Made by a program: the position numbers and the translations under genes. The notes below the pieces were generated by a model. The model saw only the letters and a program-made list of their open reading frames with translations, was not told the DNA's origin and did not search any database. Shown one piece after another: positions 1-8,860 of a stretch of DNA of 37,946 nucleotides (the stretch's first letter is position 1; each line of letters starts with the position of its first letter). The DNA comes from Robiginitomaculum sp. (GTDB taxonomy: Bacteria; Pseudomonadota; Alphaproteobacteria; Caulobacterales; Maricaulaceae), in contig JAUZSF010000029.1 in the NCBI GenBank assembly GCA_030949705.1, forward strand, positions 1-37,946, in the 5' to 3' direction.

Positions 1-155
1 GGGTTCACGGAAGTGAATTGTATCGAATATTTTTCTCTAACACTATGCAATTTCAGGTCCATAGCATTGATATTACAGTATAATTTAATGGATAAACTCA
101 ACATAGACAGCCATATTCTGCATAATATGGCTTTGAAACTACGGTAAACTTTGCC
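1..155. other. intergenic region downstream of the MCP gene
   Basis: No gene is visible here. The only structure is a perfect 9-bp inverted repeat at 109-117/124-132, listed separately. The left end may hold the 3' flank of a gene outside the window, but I see no supportable reading frame. Confidence 0.5.
109..132 (-). terminator. hairpin downstream of the MCP gene
   Basis: A perfect 9-bp stem, AGCCATATT paired with AATATGGCT around a 6-base loop, lies 24 bases past the MCP stop codon. In the minus-strand direction it is not followed by a clear T run, so it is either a weak terminator or an mRNA-end stabilising hairpin. Confidence 0.4.
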
Positions 156-1316
156 TCAACCTGCCCTTCGCATACCACTAAGAAACTCGCACATTCTTTC
201 CTGCATTTCGCGCAAAGCCTCGCCCTGAACGGCTAATTCTTCGGAAGATTGCAACACCTGCTTGGTTGCTTCCTGGGTCTCGTGTGTGGAATTTTGCACC
301 AGGCTGATACTGGAGCTTACCTCGGTCGTGCCCGTGGCGGCCTCCTGAACATTGCGGGAGATTTCCTGCGTAGCCGAACCTTGTTGTTCAACTGCCGAAG
401 CAATGGAGGTTGAAATTTCATTGACCTGAGCAATGGTGTCACTGATTTCCTGATTAGAACTTACCGCAATTTCGGTAGCCTCCTGAATGGCTGTGATTTG
501 TGAAATGATATCTTCCGTTGCCTTTTCCGTTTGTGCTGCCAGTGCTTTGACTTCGGAAGCCACCACGGCAAATCCCTTGCCCGCCTCACCGGCCCGGGCG
601 GATTCTATGGTCGCGTTCAGTGCCAATAAATTGGTTTGGCCGGCAATATCAGTGATCAGTTGGACCACTTGAGATATCTTTGAAGAGGCTTCAGCCAGAA
701 AACTGATTTGTTCGCCCATTTTCTTGGCCTTTTGCACGGCCTCGGCCGTCACCTCGGAAGATTGCGCCACCTGTCGGCTGATCTCACTAATAGCACTGGT
801 CAGCTCTTCGGTGGCGCCCGCCACGCCGTTCATATTGACCGAGGCCTCTTCAGCACCGGCAGCCACCGTTACCGACTGATCATTGGCAGTATCTGAGGCA
901 ATCCCCAACGTGTTGGTCGCTGCATTCAACGCTTCCACAGATTCAGTAATGGAATCCACAACCTGTTTCATCTGACTTTCGCAAGAAGTGCCCATTTGCA
1001 TAAACTGCGCGTTCTTCTGGTCTACAAAATCCACTGCATTATTAATGGTTTGCGAAGCCTCCAGAAAGCTGCCTACCATACCGTTTTCAGCGATTCTGCG
1101 ATAGGTTTTATTCTTGCTCAGATATTGCAGGGAGGCTTTTGATTCGCGCATATAAGCGTCGGTGCGATCGATCAACCGGTTAATGGAATGCATTAACTCA
1201 CCGATCTCCCCCTTCTCGGTTATATTCAAAATACGCTTTTCAAAATCACCATCGGCAACGGCTCTACAGACTTCCAATGCCTTGGTAATTGATTTTTTTG
1301 ATTGATTAGCAAACAT
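156..1316 (-). CDS. soluble methyl-accepting chemotaxis protein (signalling domain)
   Basis: This 386-residue protein is a chemoreceptor signalling module. It has a HAMP-like start (about residues 10-60), a long coiled coil, and the conserved MCP hairpin tip at about residues 225-260 ([20 protein letters not shown] followed by GxGFAVVA). This is the surface that binds CheA and CheW. No transmembrane segment or periplasmic sensor domain is visible, so it should be cytoplasmic and must take its input from a partner. The upstream gene, 37 bases away on the same strand, encodes an Aer-like PAS protein and is the obvious candidate. There is no C-terminal CheR-tethering pentapeptide. A GAGG ribosome-binding site lies about 6 bases before the ATG at 1316. 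The family call is firm; the ligand is unknown. Confidence 0.93.
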   Translation of the reverse strand: MFANQSKKSITKALEVCRAVADGDFEKRILNITEKGEIGELMHSINRLIDRTDAYMRESKASLQYLSKNKTYRRIAENGMVGSFLEASQTINNAVDFVDQKNAQFMQMGTSCESQMKQVVDSITESVEALNAATNTLGIASDTANDQSVTVAAGAEEASVNMNGVAGATEELTSAISEISRQVAQSSEVTAEAVQKAKKMGEQISFLAEASSKISQVVQLITDIAGQTNLLALNATIESARAGEAGKGFAVVASEVKALAAQTEKATEDIISQITAIQEATEIAVSSNQEISDTIAQVNEISTSIASAVEQQGSATQEISRNVQEAATGTTEVSSSISLVQNSTHETQEATKQVLQSSEELAVQGEALREMQERMCEFLSGMRRAG

Positions 1317-1353
1317 TTCTGCCTCGTTTATCTTGTGTCCCCGGTCGCAAAGA

Positions 1354-1905
1354 TTAAGCGGCCAAACGTGTGCTGTTCTTCCCCAGCGTTAGTATCCACT
1401 CATCATATTCCATGCCCTGTTCTTCCAGCATGGATTCAATCATTTGCGATGAGCGCTGCAAACCTTCCTTACGATTCCCGGCCCTGTCCTCTTCGCTTTT
1501 CAGCTTTTCATAGAGCGGGATAATGGTATCTTTCAGAACCTGCTTGTTTGGGATGCGGCGATTGGAATGGAACCCGATAATTTTTCCTGCCGTATCAAAA
1601 CTTGGCGTGACATGGGCATAAACCCAGTAATGATCGCCATTTTTGCAACGATTGACCACATAGGCGAAGATTTCATCGCCGTTCTGAATCGTATCCCACA
1701 ACAGTTTAAATATACAACGCGGCATATCCGGATGGCGGATCATGCTGTGCTGCTGCCCCAGGCACTCATCTTCGGTATACCCGGCAATGCTTAGAAATAC
1801 GTCATTACAATAGGTCAGACGCCCTTTAAGGTCCGTCTTGCTGACGATTATATCATCATCATTGAAATAGACTTCTCGGCCAGTCAGGCTGGTGTTCCGT
1901 GTCAT
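1354..1905 (-). CDS. Aer-like PAS domain sensor protein
   Basis: A PAS protein of about 183 residues that closely follows the N-terminal domain of the aerotaxis receptor Aer. It contains an N-D-V-F...AGY segment, IRHPDMP and KNGDHYWV, which in Aer surround the FAD-binding pocket. The aromatic just before the KNG motif differs from Aer (Phe-Ala-Tyr where Aer has Trp-Ser-Gly), so FAD binding is likely but not certain. A helical C-terminal tail of about 60 residues follows, with no membrane segment. The start at 1905 is preferred over an in-frame ATG at 1962: a GGGGAC ribosome-binding site precedes it and the protein then aligns with Aer from its first residues. It sits directly upstream of the membrane-less MCP, so the two together probably form a split redox or oxygen taxis receptor. 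Confidence 0.85.
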   Translation of the reverse strand: MTRNTSLTGREVYFNDDDIIVSKTDLKGRLTYCNDVFLSIAGYTEDECLGQQHSMIRHPDMPRCIFKLLWDTIQNGDEIFAYVVNRCKNGDHYWVYAHVTPSFDTAGKIIGFHSNRRIPNKQVLKDTIIPLYEKLKSEEDRAGNRKEGLQRSSQMIESMLEEQGMEYDEWILTLGKNSTRLAA

Positions 1906-2263
1906 AATGCGTCCCCGAATATGCTTCACCAGCGAAGTACTGGTGAACATCTCACTACACATTGTGAGTTTGAATGCCTTAATGAATTGTAAATATCAAA
2001 TGGTGAAAAGTTTTATATATTTTTTTACCCATATATTCGCATTATTACATTTATTATTTGTACTATTGACCAATTAATTATTAATTTATAACCATTCTAA
2101 ATTTAAATTTTTGCATTTCGATGATGCCCCCCCGACTCTATGGAAAAGTATACACGTTTAGGCCTGCGCCTGGTAAGCAAGCTTTTGCGCACAGCATACC
2201 CTGGCATAGTGACCCGTTGTTTGGCCAATTTGCAAAGCAAGTAGAATGTATGGAAAGCAAACG
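1906..2263. other. AT-rich intergenic region
   Basis: About 360 bases lie between the PAS gene and tRNA-Glu. The stretch 1970-2110 is strikingly AT-rich and presumably carries the promoter of the PAS-MCP operon, but I cannot pick a convincing -35/-10 pair. No coding potential is supportable here; the open frames are spurious. Confidence 0.5.
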
Positions 2264-2338
2264 TGGTAGGCCCTAGGGGAATCGAACCCCTCTTTCCAGG
2301 TTGAAAACCTGGCGTCCTAACCGATAGACGAAGGGCCC
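2264..2338 (-). tRNA. tRNA-Glu (anticodon TTC)
   Basis: A complete cloverleaf can be drawn: acceptor GGGCCCT paired with AGGGCCT (one G-U pair), a D arm with GGTTAGGA, anticodon stem CCAGG/CCTGG around a loop containing TTC, a T arm with GGTTCGATTCC, and an encoded CCA at 2264-2266. The length is 75 bases including CCA. Confidence 0.96.
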
Positions 2339-2415
2339 ACACGTTTGAGGCGCGAGCTATATCGGCGCTAACCCCATTTCGCAAGACCCGGGTACACGCT
2401 TTTGATGATTTTTTT

Positions 2416-4230
2416 TCACTCGGGCGCAGATTCTGCATTGTCGGCAATAGCAACATCTTCAATACGCAGGTCCACGCTGTTCCGCCCGCGATAGTTATCG
2501 GCCTTCAGCTTGCCGGCCACATGAATGATGGCACCATCCTGTGCCAGCAATATATCAGCAAAGCCGTTGTCTTCAGCGCGAAAGGCAATGGCATTCAGAC
2601 TGCCCCCGCCGCTGGCATCCTCCAGCGTGCAGCGCACATGCCCGCCTTTCAGCGCCTGCGCCCATCGCACCCGCAGATTGCCAAAGGCAAACATCGGTTC
2701 GGGGTTGCCCATGCCAAAGGGCGCGGCGCTTTGCAGTTCGTCTACAAAGGTCCGGTCTGCACCGCGTGCACTCATCAAGGCATCAATCTTTAAAGTCCGT
2801 GTAGTGGCCAGCCGCCGCGCCGCCTCCCCAATGGTTTTGATCAGAAAGTCCCGAAAATCATCCACCTGATCGGCGCGCAGCGATAACCCGCCCGCCATGG
2901 CATGGCCGCCGCCTTTTTCAATTACCCCCGCGGCCACCGCCGCGCCAATGGCTTCACCCAGATTGATACCGCTGACCGAACGACCGGAGCCTTTGCCCTC
3001 GCCGGTGTTTGCATCCAGCGCAATGACGATGGCGGGCACGCCGTAGCGTTCTTTCAATCGTCCGGAGACAATGCCGATGACGCCCGGGTGCCACCCCTGC
3101 CCCGCCACCACGATCACTGGTTCATCATTGCCGCGGGCCTCAATGGCGGCAATCGCGGCCTCCTGAACCCCCTGTTCAATATCGCGGCGTTCCGCATTAA
3201 AACGATCAAGCGACGCCGCCATGGCCGCGCATTCCGCCGGATCATCACTGGCCAACAATCGCGCGCCCAGATCGGCCTGCCCCACCCGGCCGCCGGCATT
3301 GATCCGTGGCCCCAGCACAAAGCCCGCATGATAGGTGCCAAAAGGCGGCTCGGCATTGGCGACTTCGGCCAGGGCCAAAATGCCGGCATGATCGGTTCGC
3401 GACATGACTTTCAGCCCCTGCGCCACCAGCGCCCGGTTAAAGCCGGTCAGGCTCGCCACATCACAAATGGTGCCCAGCGCCGCAATATCGGCCATGGCGA
3501 TCAAGTCCGGCTCGGTACGGTCTTTGAACAGGCCCCGCTTGCGCCCTTCGCGGTTCAGAGCCGCCATAAGAACAAACACCACCCCGGCGGCGGCCAGCAT
3601 CCCCTGTCCCGAAGTGTCATCGGGCCGGTTGGGGTTCACCAGCGCCAGGGTTGGCGGCATGGGCATATCCCTGGGCATCAAATGGTGATCCAGCACAATC
3701 GCCCCCAGCCCCATTTCATGGGCGGCGGTCAGCGGGCCTGTGGAGACAGCACCACAATCCACGGTGATGACCAGGTCCACCCCTTCGGCCTTTAAGGTTT
3801 CAAAGGCACCAATGGTGGGGCCATAGCCTTCTTTGATACGGTCCGGGACGTACAGCCCCGCCTCGACCCCCATGGCACGAAACCAGCGGCGCAACATGGC
3901 CGACGAGGTGGCCCCGTCCACATCGTAATCGGCAAAAATGCTGATGCGTTTTTGGTTGGCCAGCGCATCCAGAATAATCCCGGCGGCCTTGTCCATGTCC
4001 TTGAAGGTGGAAGGATCAGGAAAATAATCCCGTAATTTTGGGTTGAGAAATTTGGTCCCGTCTTCCAGCGGTACCTTGCGCGAGGCCAAAATTTGCCCCA
4101 GCGCCTCTGGCACCCCCAATTGCTGGCTAAAACGCCGTGCCAGCGCCGCGTCGTGAGAACGTGCCTGCCATGCCTTGCCGCTAAGGGATCGTGTGACCCC
4201 TAAAAACGGCTGATGTGGCACCTCATCCAT
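2416..4230 (-). CDS. recJ: single-stranded-DNA-specific exonuclease RecJ
   Basis: RecJ is the 5'-to-3' single-strand exonuclease of the RecF recombination and mismatch-repair pathways. The protein of about 604 residues shows the DHH-superfamily motifs in order: ADYDVDG at about residues 100-106, VITVDCGA, LDHH at about 180-183 and VNPNRPDD. The DHHA1 domain follows, with its glycine-rich GKGSGRS and EKGGGHAMAGG segments, and then a C-terminal OB-type domain. The ATG at 4230 overlaps the stop codon of glpX as TAATG, which implies translational coupling and is preferred over the upstream ATG at 4263. It is the last gene of the lipoprotein-aminotransferase-glpX-recJ run. The length is normal for the family. 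Confidence 0.96.
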   Translation of the reverse strand: MDEVPHQPFLGVTRSLSGKAWQARSHDAALARRFSQQLGVPEALGQILASRKVPLEDGTKFLNPKLRDYFPDPSTFKDMDKAAGIILDALANQKRISIFADYDVDGATSSAMLRRWFRAMGVEAGLYVPDRIKEGYGPTIGAFETLKAEGVDLVITVDCGAVSTGPLTAAHEMGLGAIVLDHHLMPRDMPMPPTLALVNPNRPDDTSGQGMLAAAGVVFVLMAALNREGRKRGLFKDRTEPDLIAMADIAALGTICDVASLTGFNRALVAQGLKVMSRTDHAGILALAEVANAEPPFGTYHAGFVLGPRINAGGRVGQADLGARLLASDDPAECAAMAASLDRFNAERRDIEQGVQEAAIAAIEARGNDEPVIVVAGQGWHPGVIGIVSGRLKERYGVPAIVIALDANTGEGKGSGRSVSGINLGEAIGAAVAAGVIEKGGGHAMAGGLSLRADQVDDFRDFLIKTIGEAARRLATTRTLKIDALMSARGADRTFVDELQSAAPFGMGNPEPMFAFGNLRVRWAQALKGGHVRCTLEDASGGGSLNAIAFRAEDNGFADILLAQDGAIIHVAGKLKADNYRGRNSVDLRIEDVAIADNAESAPE

Positions 4231-5192
4231 TATACTGTAAAGCGGCCACGCATGCGCCGCCAAGCATCTTCCATGGTGCTGAGCAGCAGGGTATGGGTCT
4301 GGGCAATATTGCCGTTTTTGCGCACTCCATCAACCAAAGCGCCCGAGGTGACCCCGGTGGCGGTAAAGACAATATCTTCGCCACCGGCCAGATCGTGCAG
4401 ATCATATTTGCGATCAAAATCGGTAATGCCGGTGCGTTCGGCCCGTGCCCGTTCGTCATCATTGCGGAACAACAACCGCCCCTGCATCTGGCCACCAACA
4501 CAGCGCAAGGCTGCCGCTGCCAGCACTCCTTCAGGCGCGCCGCCAGAGCCCACATAAAGATCAATGCCGGTCATGGGATCGGTGGTACTGATCACCCCGG
4601 CCACATCGCCATCTGTAATAAAGGAAACCCGCGCCCCGGTTTTACGAATACGCGCCACCATGTCTTCATGGCGCGGGCGCAATAATACGCACACGGTCAG
4701 GTCGCAAACCGGCATGCCCTTGGCGCGCGCCAGGGCGGTCAAATTATCCTCGATCGGGGCATCCAGGTCTACCACCCCGGCTTTCATGCCTGGCCCCACC
4801 GCGATCTTTTCCATATAGGTGTCGGGGGCATGCAACAGACCACCGCGCGGCGCCATAGCCAGTACGGCCAGCGAATTGGTCATGCCATTGGCGGTGGGCG
4901 TGGTGCCTTCCAGCGGGTCCAGGGCAATATCGATTTCCGGCCCCTTACCATTGCCCACCTCTTCGCCAATATAGAGCATCGGCGCTTCGTCGCGCTCGCC
5001 CTCGCCAATGACGATCCGGCCTTTCATGGGCAAGGCGTTTAATGCCGTGCGCATGGCATCCACCGCGGCCTGATCAGCCGCCTCCTTGTCGCCTCGGCCA
5101 ATCCAGTCATAGGCGGCAATCGCCGCCTTTTCTGCCACATTGGCCGCGGCAAAAACCATGCTGCGGTCCAATCCGTTATTCGTATTGCTCAT
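4230..5192 (-). CDS. glpX: class II fructose-1,6-bisphosphatase
   Basis: GlpX hydrolyses fructose-1,6-bisphosphate to fructose-6-phosphate in gluconeogenesis; some homologues also act on sedoheptulose-1,7-bisphosphate. The 320-residue protein carries the family signatures GEGERDE (about residues 63-69) and DPLEGTT (92-98), which bind metal and phosphate, plus a GSGGAPEG loop. The start at 5192 is chosen because an AAAGGTGGGGA ribosome-binding site precedes it; the upstream ATG at 5237 has none. It lies 19 bases after the aminotransferase and is coupled to recJ through TAATG. In many alphaproteobacteria, from memory, homoserine dehydrogenase sits between the aminotransferase and glpX, and it is absent here. 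Confidence 0.95.
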   Translation of the reverse strand: MSNTNNGLDRSMVFAAANVAEKAAIAAYDWIGRGDKEAADQAAVDAMRTALNALPMKGRIVIGEGERDEAPMLYIGEEVGNGKGPEIDIALDPLEGTTPTANGMTNSLAVLAMAPRGGLLHAPDTYMEKIAVGPGMKAGVVDLDAPIEDNLTALARAKGMPVCDLTVCVLLRPRHEDMVARIRKTGARVSFITDGDVAGVISTTDPMTGIDLYVGSGGAPEGVLAAAALRCVGGQMQGRLLFRNDDERARAERTGITDFDRKYDLHDLAGGEDIVFTATGVTSGALVDGVRKNGNIAQTHTLLLSTMEDAWRRMRGRFTV

Positions 5193-5211
5193 CGGTTCCC
5201 CACCTTTGTTT

Positions 5212-6402
5212 TTATTGTTCTGCATTATTGGCGTCATCCAGAAAGACTTTCAGCTTTCTGGCTGCCTGACGAATGCGCTGTTCGTTTTCCACCAGGGCCA
5301 GGCGAACATAGCCTTCGCCATATTCACCAAACCCAACACCGGGCGCAACGGCCACCCCGGCTTCGCTCATCAGTCGTTTTGAAAATTCCAGCGAACCAAG
5401 GCCCGCAAATTTTGCCGGCAAAGGTGCCCAGGCAAACATAGAGGCCTCCGGCGGCGGTATATCCCAGCCCGCACGGGCAAAGCTTTGCACCATCACATCG
5501 CGGCGCTTGCGATAGGTTTCGCGCATCTCGGCCACACAATCCTGTGGCCCGTCCAGCGCCGCACAGGCGGCAACCTGTATGGGCGTATAGGCCCCATAGT
5601 CCAGATAGGATTTTACCCGGGTCAGCGCCGCCACCAGACGCGGTGCGCCCACCGCAAACCCCATGCGCCACCCGGCCATGGCATAGGTTTTGGAAAGCGA
5701 GGTCATCTCGATGCAAATATCCATGGCCCCCTCGACCTGAAGCACGGAGGGCGGCGGATCGCCAAAATAAATCTCGGCATAGGCCAGATCGGAAAGTACA
5801 AACATTTCATAGCGCCGCGCCAACGCCACGATTTCTTCATAAAATTTCAGATCACAGGTCTGTGCCGTGGGATTGGAGGGAAAACAGGTCACCACGGCCA
5901 GTGGGCTGGGCACGCTGTGGCGCGCCGCCGTATCCACCGCGCGCAAATATTCTTCGGCATCCATGGCCGCGATATGGCGAATACTGGCCCCGGCAATAAT
6001 AAATCCAAATGGGTGAATGGGGTAAGATGGATTGGGCGACAGGATCACATCCCCCGGTGCCGATATGGCCTGCGCCAGATTGGCAAAACCTTCCTTGGAT
6101 CCCAAGGTGGCGATCACTTGGGTATCCGGGTCCAGCCTGACCCCAAAACGGCGTTCGTAATAGCGCGCCTGGGCGGCCCGCAGGCCGGGGATACCCCGAG
6201 AGGCCGAATAGCGGTTGGTGCGAGGCTTGCGCGCCGTTTCCACCAGCTTTTCGATAATATGCGGCGGCGTTTCCATATCCGGATTGCCAAAGCCAAAATC
6301 AATAATGTCGACGCCTTGGCCGCGCAATTTGGCCTTCAAGGTATTGACGGTTTCAAAAACATAAGGCGGCAAGCGCCGGATACGATGAAACTGGTTATTC
6401 AT
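5212..6402 (-). CDS. class I/II PLP-dependent aminotransferase, AlaC type
   Basis: A 396-residue fold-type I aminotransferase related to AlaC and to proteins often labelled LL-diaminopimelate aminotransferase. The PLP-binding lysine is K238 in SLSKTY. Other cofactor residues are visible as N177 in FPSNPTAQ and D205/Y208 in SDLAYAE. Likely reactions are glutamate-pyruvate or a similar aspartate/alanine-family transamination, and the substrate cannot be decided from sequence. It is preceded 12 bases upstream by a small lipoprotein gene and followed by glpX, so it is probably in one transcript with both. The usual alphaproteobacterial partner, homoserine dehydrogenase, is missing from this spot. 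Confidence 0.9.
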   Translation of the reverse strand: MNNQFHRIRRLPPYVFETVNTLKAKLRGQGVDIIDFGFGNPDMETPPHIIEKLVETARKPRTNRYSASRGIPGLRAAQARYYERRFGVRLDPDTQVIATLGSKEGFANLAQAISAPGDVILSPNPSYPIHPFGFIIAGASIRHIAAMDAEEYLRAVDTAARHSVPSPLAVVTCFPSNPTAQTCDLKFYEEIVALARRYEMFVLSDLAYAEIYFGDPPPSVLQVEGAMDICIEMTSLSKTYAMAGWRMGFAVGAPRLVAALTRVKSYLDYGAYTPIQVAACAALDGPQDCVAEMRETYRKRRDVMVQSFARAGWDIPPPEASMFAWAPLPAKFAGLGSLEFSKRLMSEAGVAVAPGVGFGEYGEGYVRLALVENEQRIRQAARKLKVFLDDANNAEQ

Positions 6403-6414
6403 GCCTGTCTCGAC

Positions 6415-6774
6415 CTATTGAGGCCGCTCTTGATCGCCCACCAAAGGCGGTACCTTGGTTTCTTCCTGTGCCTTTTTAACAAAGGCGTCGGGATCTACGG
6501 TTTCCTGATTGTCCAAGGCGGCACGCGGGTTGTTACGTACCTCTTCACCGGCTTTTTCCAGCGCCTTTAATTGAGCATCACGCTGGGCCGGTGGTGTAAT
6601 GCCTTTTGGGCGCGGTGGCACCGCCCGGGTTGCCGGAAACCCCTTGGCGTCGGCTTCGGCCGCCTTGGCCTTGAACCATTCGGGTTCTTCGGTACTTTTG
6701 GTATAAAAAGGAATTGCACTTTGACAGGATGAAATCAGCACGGCAAAGGCACAAATCAGGACACGAGCGTTCAT
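6415..6774 (-). CDS. small predicted lipoprotein
   Basis: This 119-residue protein has a classical lipoprotein signal: a short hydrophobic segment ending in the lipobox LISSC with the lipidated cysteine at residue 17. The mature part is hydrophilic, rich in Lys, Glu and Pro, and probably largely unstructured. I do not recognise a family. It is the first gene of the minus-strand run leading into the aminotransferase (12-base spacing) and is divergent from phaC. The expected location is the outer membrane or periplasmic face. The function is unknown. Confidence 0.75.
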   Translation of the reverse strand: MNARVLICAFAVLISSCQSAIPFYTKSTEEPEWFKAKAAEADAKGFPATRAVPPRPKGITPPAQRDAQLKALEKAGEEVRNNPRAALDNQETVDPDAFVKKAQEETKVPPLVGDQERPQ

Positions 6775-6872
6775 GGCGGGGGTTTCACTGCTAGAGTCGA
6801 AATAACATATCGTTTCTTACTACACTTGAGCGCCCCGTTATGTCACCATCCAAACCGTGATAGGACAGTGCC

Positions 6873-8732
6873 ATGGCATCAAAAACAGACAAAATACACA
6901 AAACCGACACCCAGACGGCCGCTAATGCGGATCAACAGGATATGTTGAACCAGGGTTTTGCTGCTTTTGAGAAATTTTCCAAGGCCTTGTTTGAAGCCAG
7001 CACCCAATCGCAAGACCTTTTGGGCGAGGTCATCCCGGATATGAGCGCGCAGACGGACCCCCCGGATCCGGATCCATTGGGTCTGGCCCCGGATTTTGCC
7101 AATGTATTTGGCAAAATTGCCAGCAATCCGGAACATATTCTGAAGGCACAACAATCCCTGTGGCAGGGCTATAGTGCCTTGTGGGCAAATGCCATTGCTC
7201 GCGCCGCCGGTAAAACTACCGAAGACGCCATCAAACCGGCCCCCGGTGACCGGCGCTGGAAAGACGAAGAGTGGTCAAAAAATCTCGCCTTTGATCTGAT
7301 CAAGCAATCCTATTTGCTCAGCGCCAATTGGCTGAATGACCTGGTGGCCAGTGCCGAAGGCGTGGACCCCAAAACCCGTAAAAAAGTGTCCTTTTTTACT
7401 CGGCAAATGACCGATGCCTTCGCCCCCACCAATTTTGCCATGACCAACCCTGAGGTTTTGCGCACGACCATAGAAAGCCAGGGCGAAAACCTGAAAAAAG
7501 GGATGGAGAACTTTGTCCATGACCTGAAACGCGGTCATGGTACCCTGAAAATCAGTCAGACCGATACCGAAGCCTTCGAGATAGGCCGTAATATTGCCAC
7601 CGCGCCGGGCAAGGTGGTCTATGAGAACGAGATCATGCAGCTCTTGCAGTTCTCGCCCACGACCGAAACGACCTATGCACGCCCGCTGGTGATTTTTCCG
7701 CCCTGGATCAACAAATATTACATTCTGGACCTGCGCCCCGAACAATCCATGATCCGCTGGCTGGTAGACAAGGGCTACACGGTCTTCCTGGTTTCCTGGG
7801 TCAATCCGGACAAATCTCTCAAAGACAAAACCTTTGAAGACTATATGCGCGATGGCATTTTTGCCGCACTCACCGCAGTGGAAAAGGCAACCGGCGAGAA
7901 GAAAATCAACACGGTTGGCTATTGCATAGGCGGCACGCTGCTCTCGGCAACGCTGGCCTATATGGCGGAGCAAAAGGATACGCGCATTGCCTCGGCCACG
8001 TTTTTTGCCGCCCAGGCCGATTTTGAAGAAGCCGGCGATTTGCAGGTGTTTTGCGACGAAGCCGGCCTTGCCGCCGTTGCAAAACGCATGGACGAGGCCG
8101 GCGGCGTGCTGGACGGAGCCACCATGGCCGAAACCTTCAACATGTTGCGTTCCAACGACCTGATCTGGTCCAATGTCATATCCAATTACATGTTGGGTAA
8201 AAGCCCCCGTGCCTTTGATTTGCTATTCTGGAACGCGGATTCCACCCGCATGCCCAAGGCCCTGCATCTGGAATATCTGCACACCTTTTATCGCAAAAAC
8301 GCTTTTGCCAAGGGGCAAATGGTGCTGGGCGGGGTCCGGCTGGATCCGGGCAAGGTCAACATTCCGATCTATGTGCAATCATCGCGGGATGACCATATTG
8401 CCCCCTATCCTTCGGTTTATCGCGGTGCACGGCTTTATGGCAGTGCGGCGAAAGGAAAGGTGCGCTTTATGATGTCCGGTTCCGGCCATATTGCCGGGGT
8501 CATCAACCCGCCGGTCGCCAAAAAATACCAGCACTGGACCAATACCGCCCTGCCCGAAACCGTGGAAGAGTGGCTGGAGGGGGCCACCGAACACCCTGGT
8601 TCCTGGTGGCCCGACTGGCATAAATGGCTGAAAGCCAAATCAGGGAAAAAAATACCGGCCCGGACTCCGGGTGAAGGTGAGTTAAAGGTCATCGAAGATG
8701 CACCCGGGCGCTATGTCAAAGTTAAAAGCTAG
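6873..8732 (+). CDS. phaC: class I poly(3-hydroxyalkanoate) synthase
   Basis: PhaC polymerises 3-hydroxyacyl-CoA into storage polyester at the granule surface. The 619-residue length fits class I enzymes. The alpha/beta-hydrolase triad can be placed: Cys351 in the lipase-like box GYCIGG, Asp507 in RDDHIAP, and His539 in GSGHIAGVINPP. The N-terminal PhaC_N domain precedes it (about residues 80-270), after a divergent, Lys/Gln-rich leader of about 60 residues. The gene stands alone, divergent from the lipoprotein gene, with no phasin, phaZ or phaR visible nearby. PHB as the product is inferred from the class. Confidence 0.97.
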   Translation: MASKTDKIHKTDTQTAANADQQDMLNQGFAAFEKFSKALFEASTQSQDLLGEVIPDMSAQTDPPDPDPLGLAPDFANVFGKIASNPEHILKAQQSLWQGYSALWANAIARAAGKTTEDAIKPAPGDRRWKDEEWSKNLAFDLIKQSYLLSANWLNDLVASAEGVDPKTRKKVSFFTRQMTDAFAPTNFAMTNPEVLRTTIESQGENLKKGMENFVHDLKRGHGTLKISQTDTEAFEIGRNIATAPGKVVYENEIMQLLQFSPTTETTYARPLVIFPPWINKYYILDLRPEQSMIRWLVDKGYTVFLVSWVNPDKSLKDKTFEDYMRDGIFAALTAVEKATGEKKINTVGYCIGGTLLSATLAYMAEQKDTRIASATFFAAQADFEEAGDLQVFCDEAGLAAVAKRMDEAGGVLDGATMAETFNMLRSNDLIWSNVISNYMLGKSPRAFDLLFWNADSTRMPKALHLEYLHTFYRKNAFAKGQMVLGGVRLDPGKVNIPIYVQSSRDDHIAPYPSVYRGARLYGSAAKGKVRFMMSGSGHIAGVINPPVAKKYQHWTNTALPETVEEWLEGATEHPGSWWPDWHKWLKAKSGKKIPARTPGEGELKVIEDAPGRYVKVKS

Positions 8733-8860
8733 CAATTGTATATGACTAAATAAACGGCACCTTTAGCCATGACAAAACGTCACATTGCAATTAATCCTTA
8801 CATAAACATTATTACCATACAGTATAGGAAGACACGATCCAATTTTATTGGGGAAATATA

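Noticed and set aside
2103..2462. 119-residue minus-strand open frame over tRNA-Glu
   Set aside because: Contains the tRNA gene and the recJ 3' end; no domain and no ribosome-binding site.
2902..3795. 297-residue plus-strand open frame
   Set aside because: Antisense to recJ, which is strongly supported; low-complexity shadow of a GC-rich gene.
5485..6570. 361-residue plus-strand open frame
   Set aside because: Antisense to the aminotransferase and lipoprotein; no recognisable domain.
7275..7973. 232-residue minus-strand open frame
   Set aside because: Antisense to phaC, whose motifs are complete.
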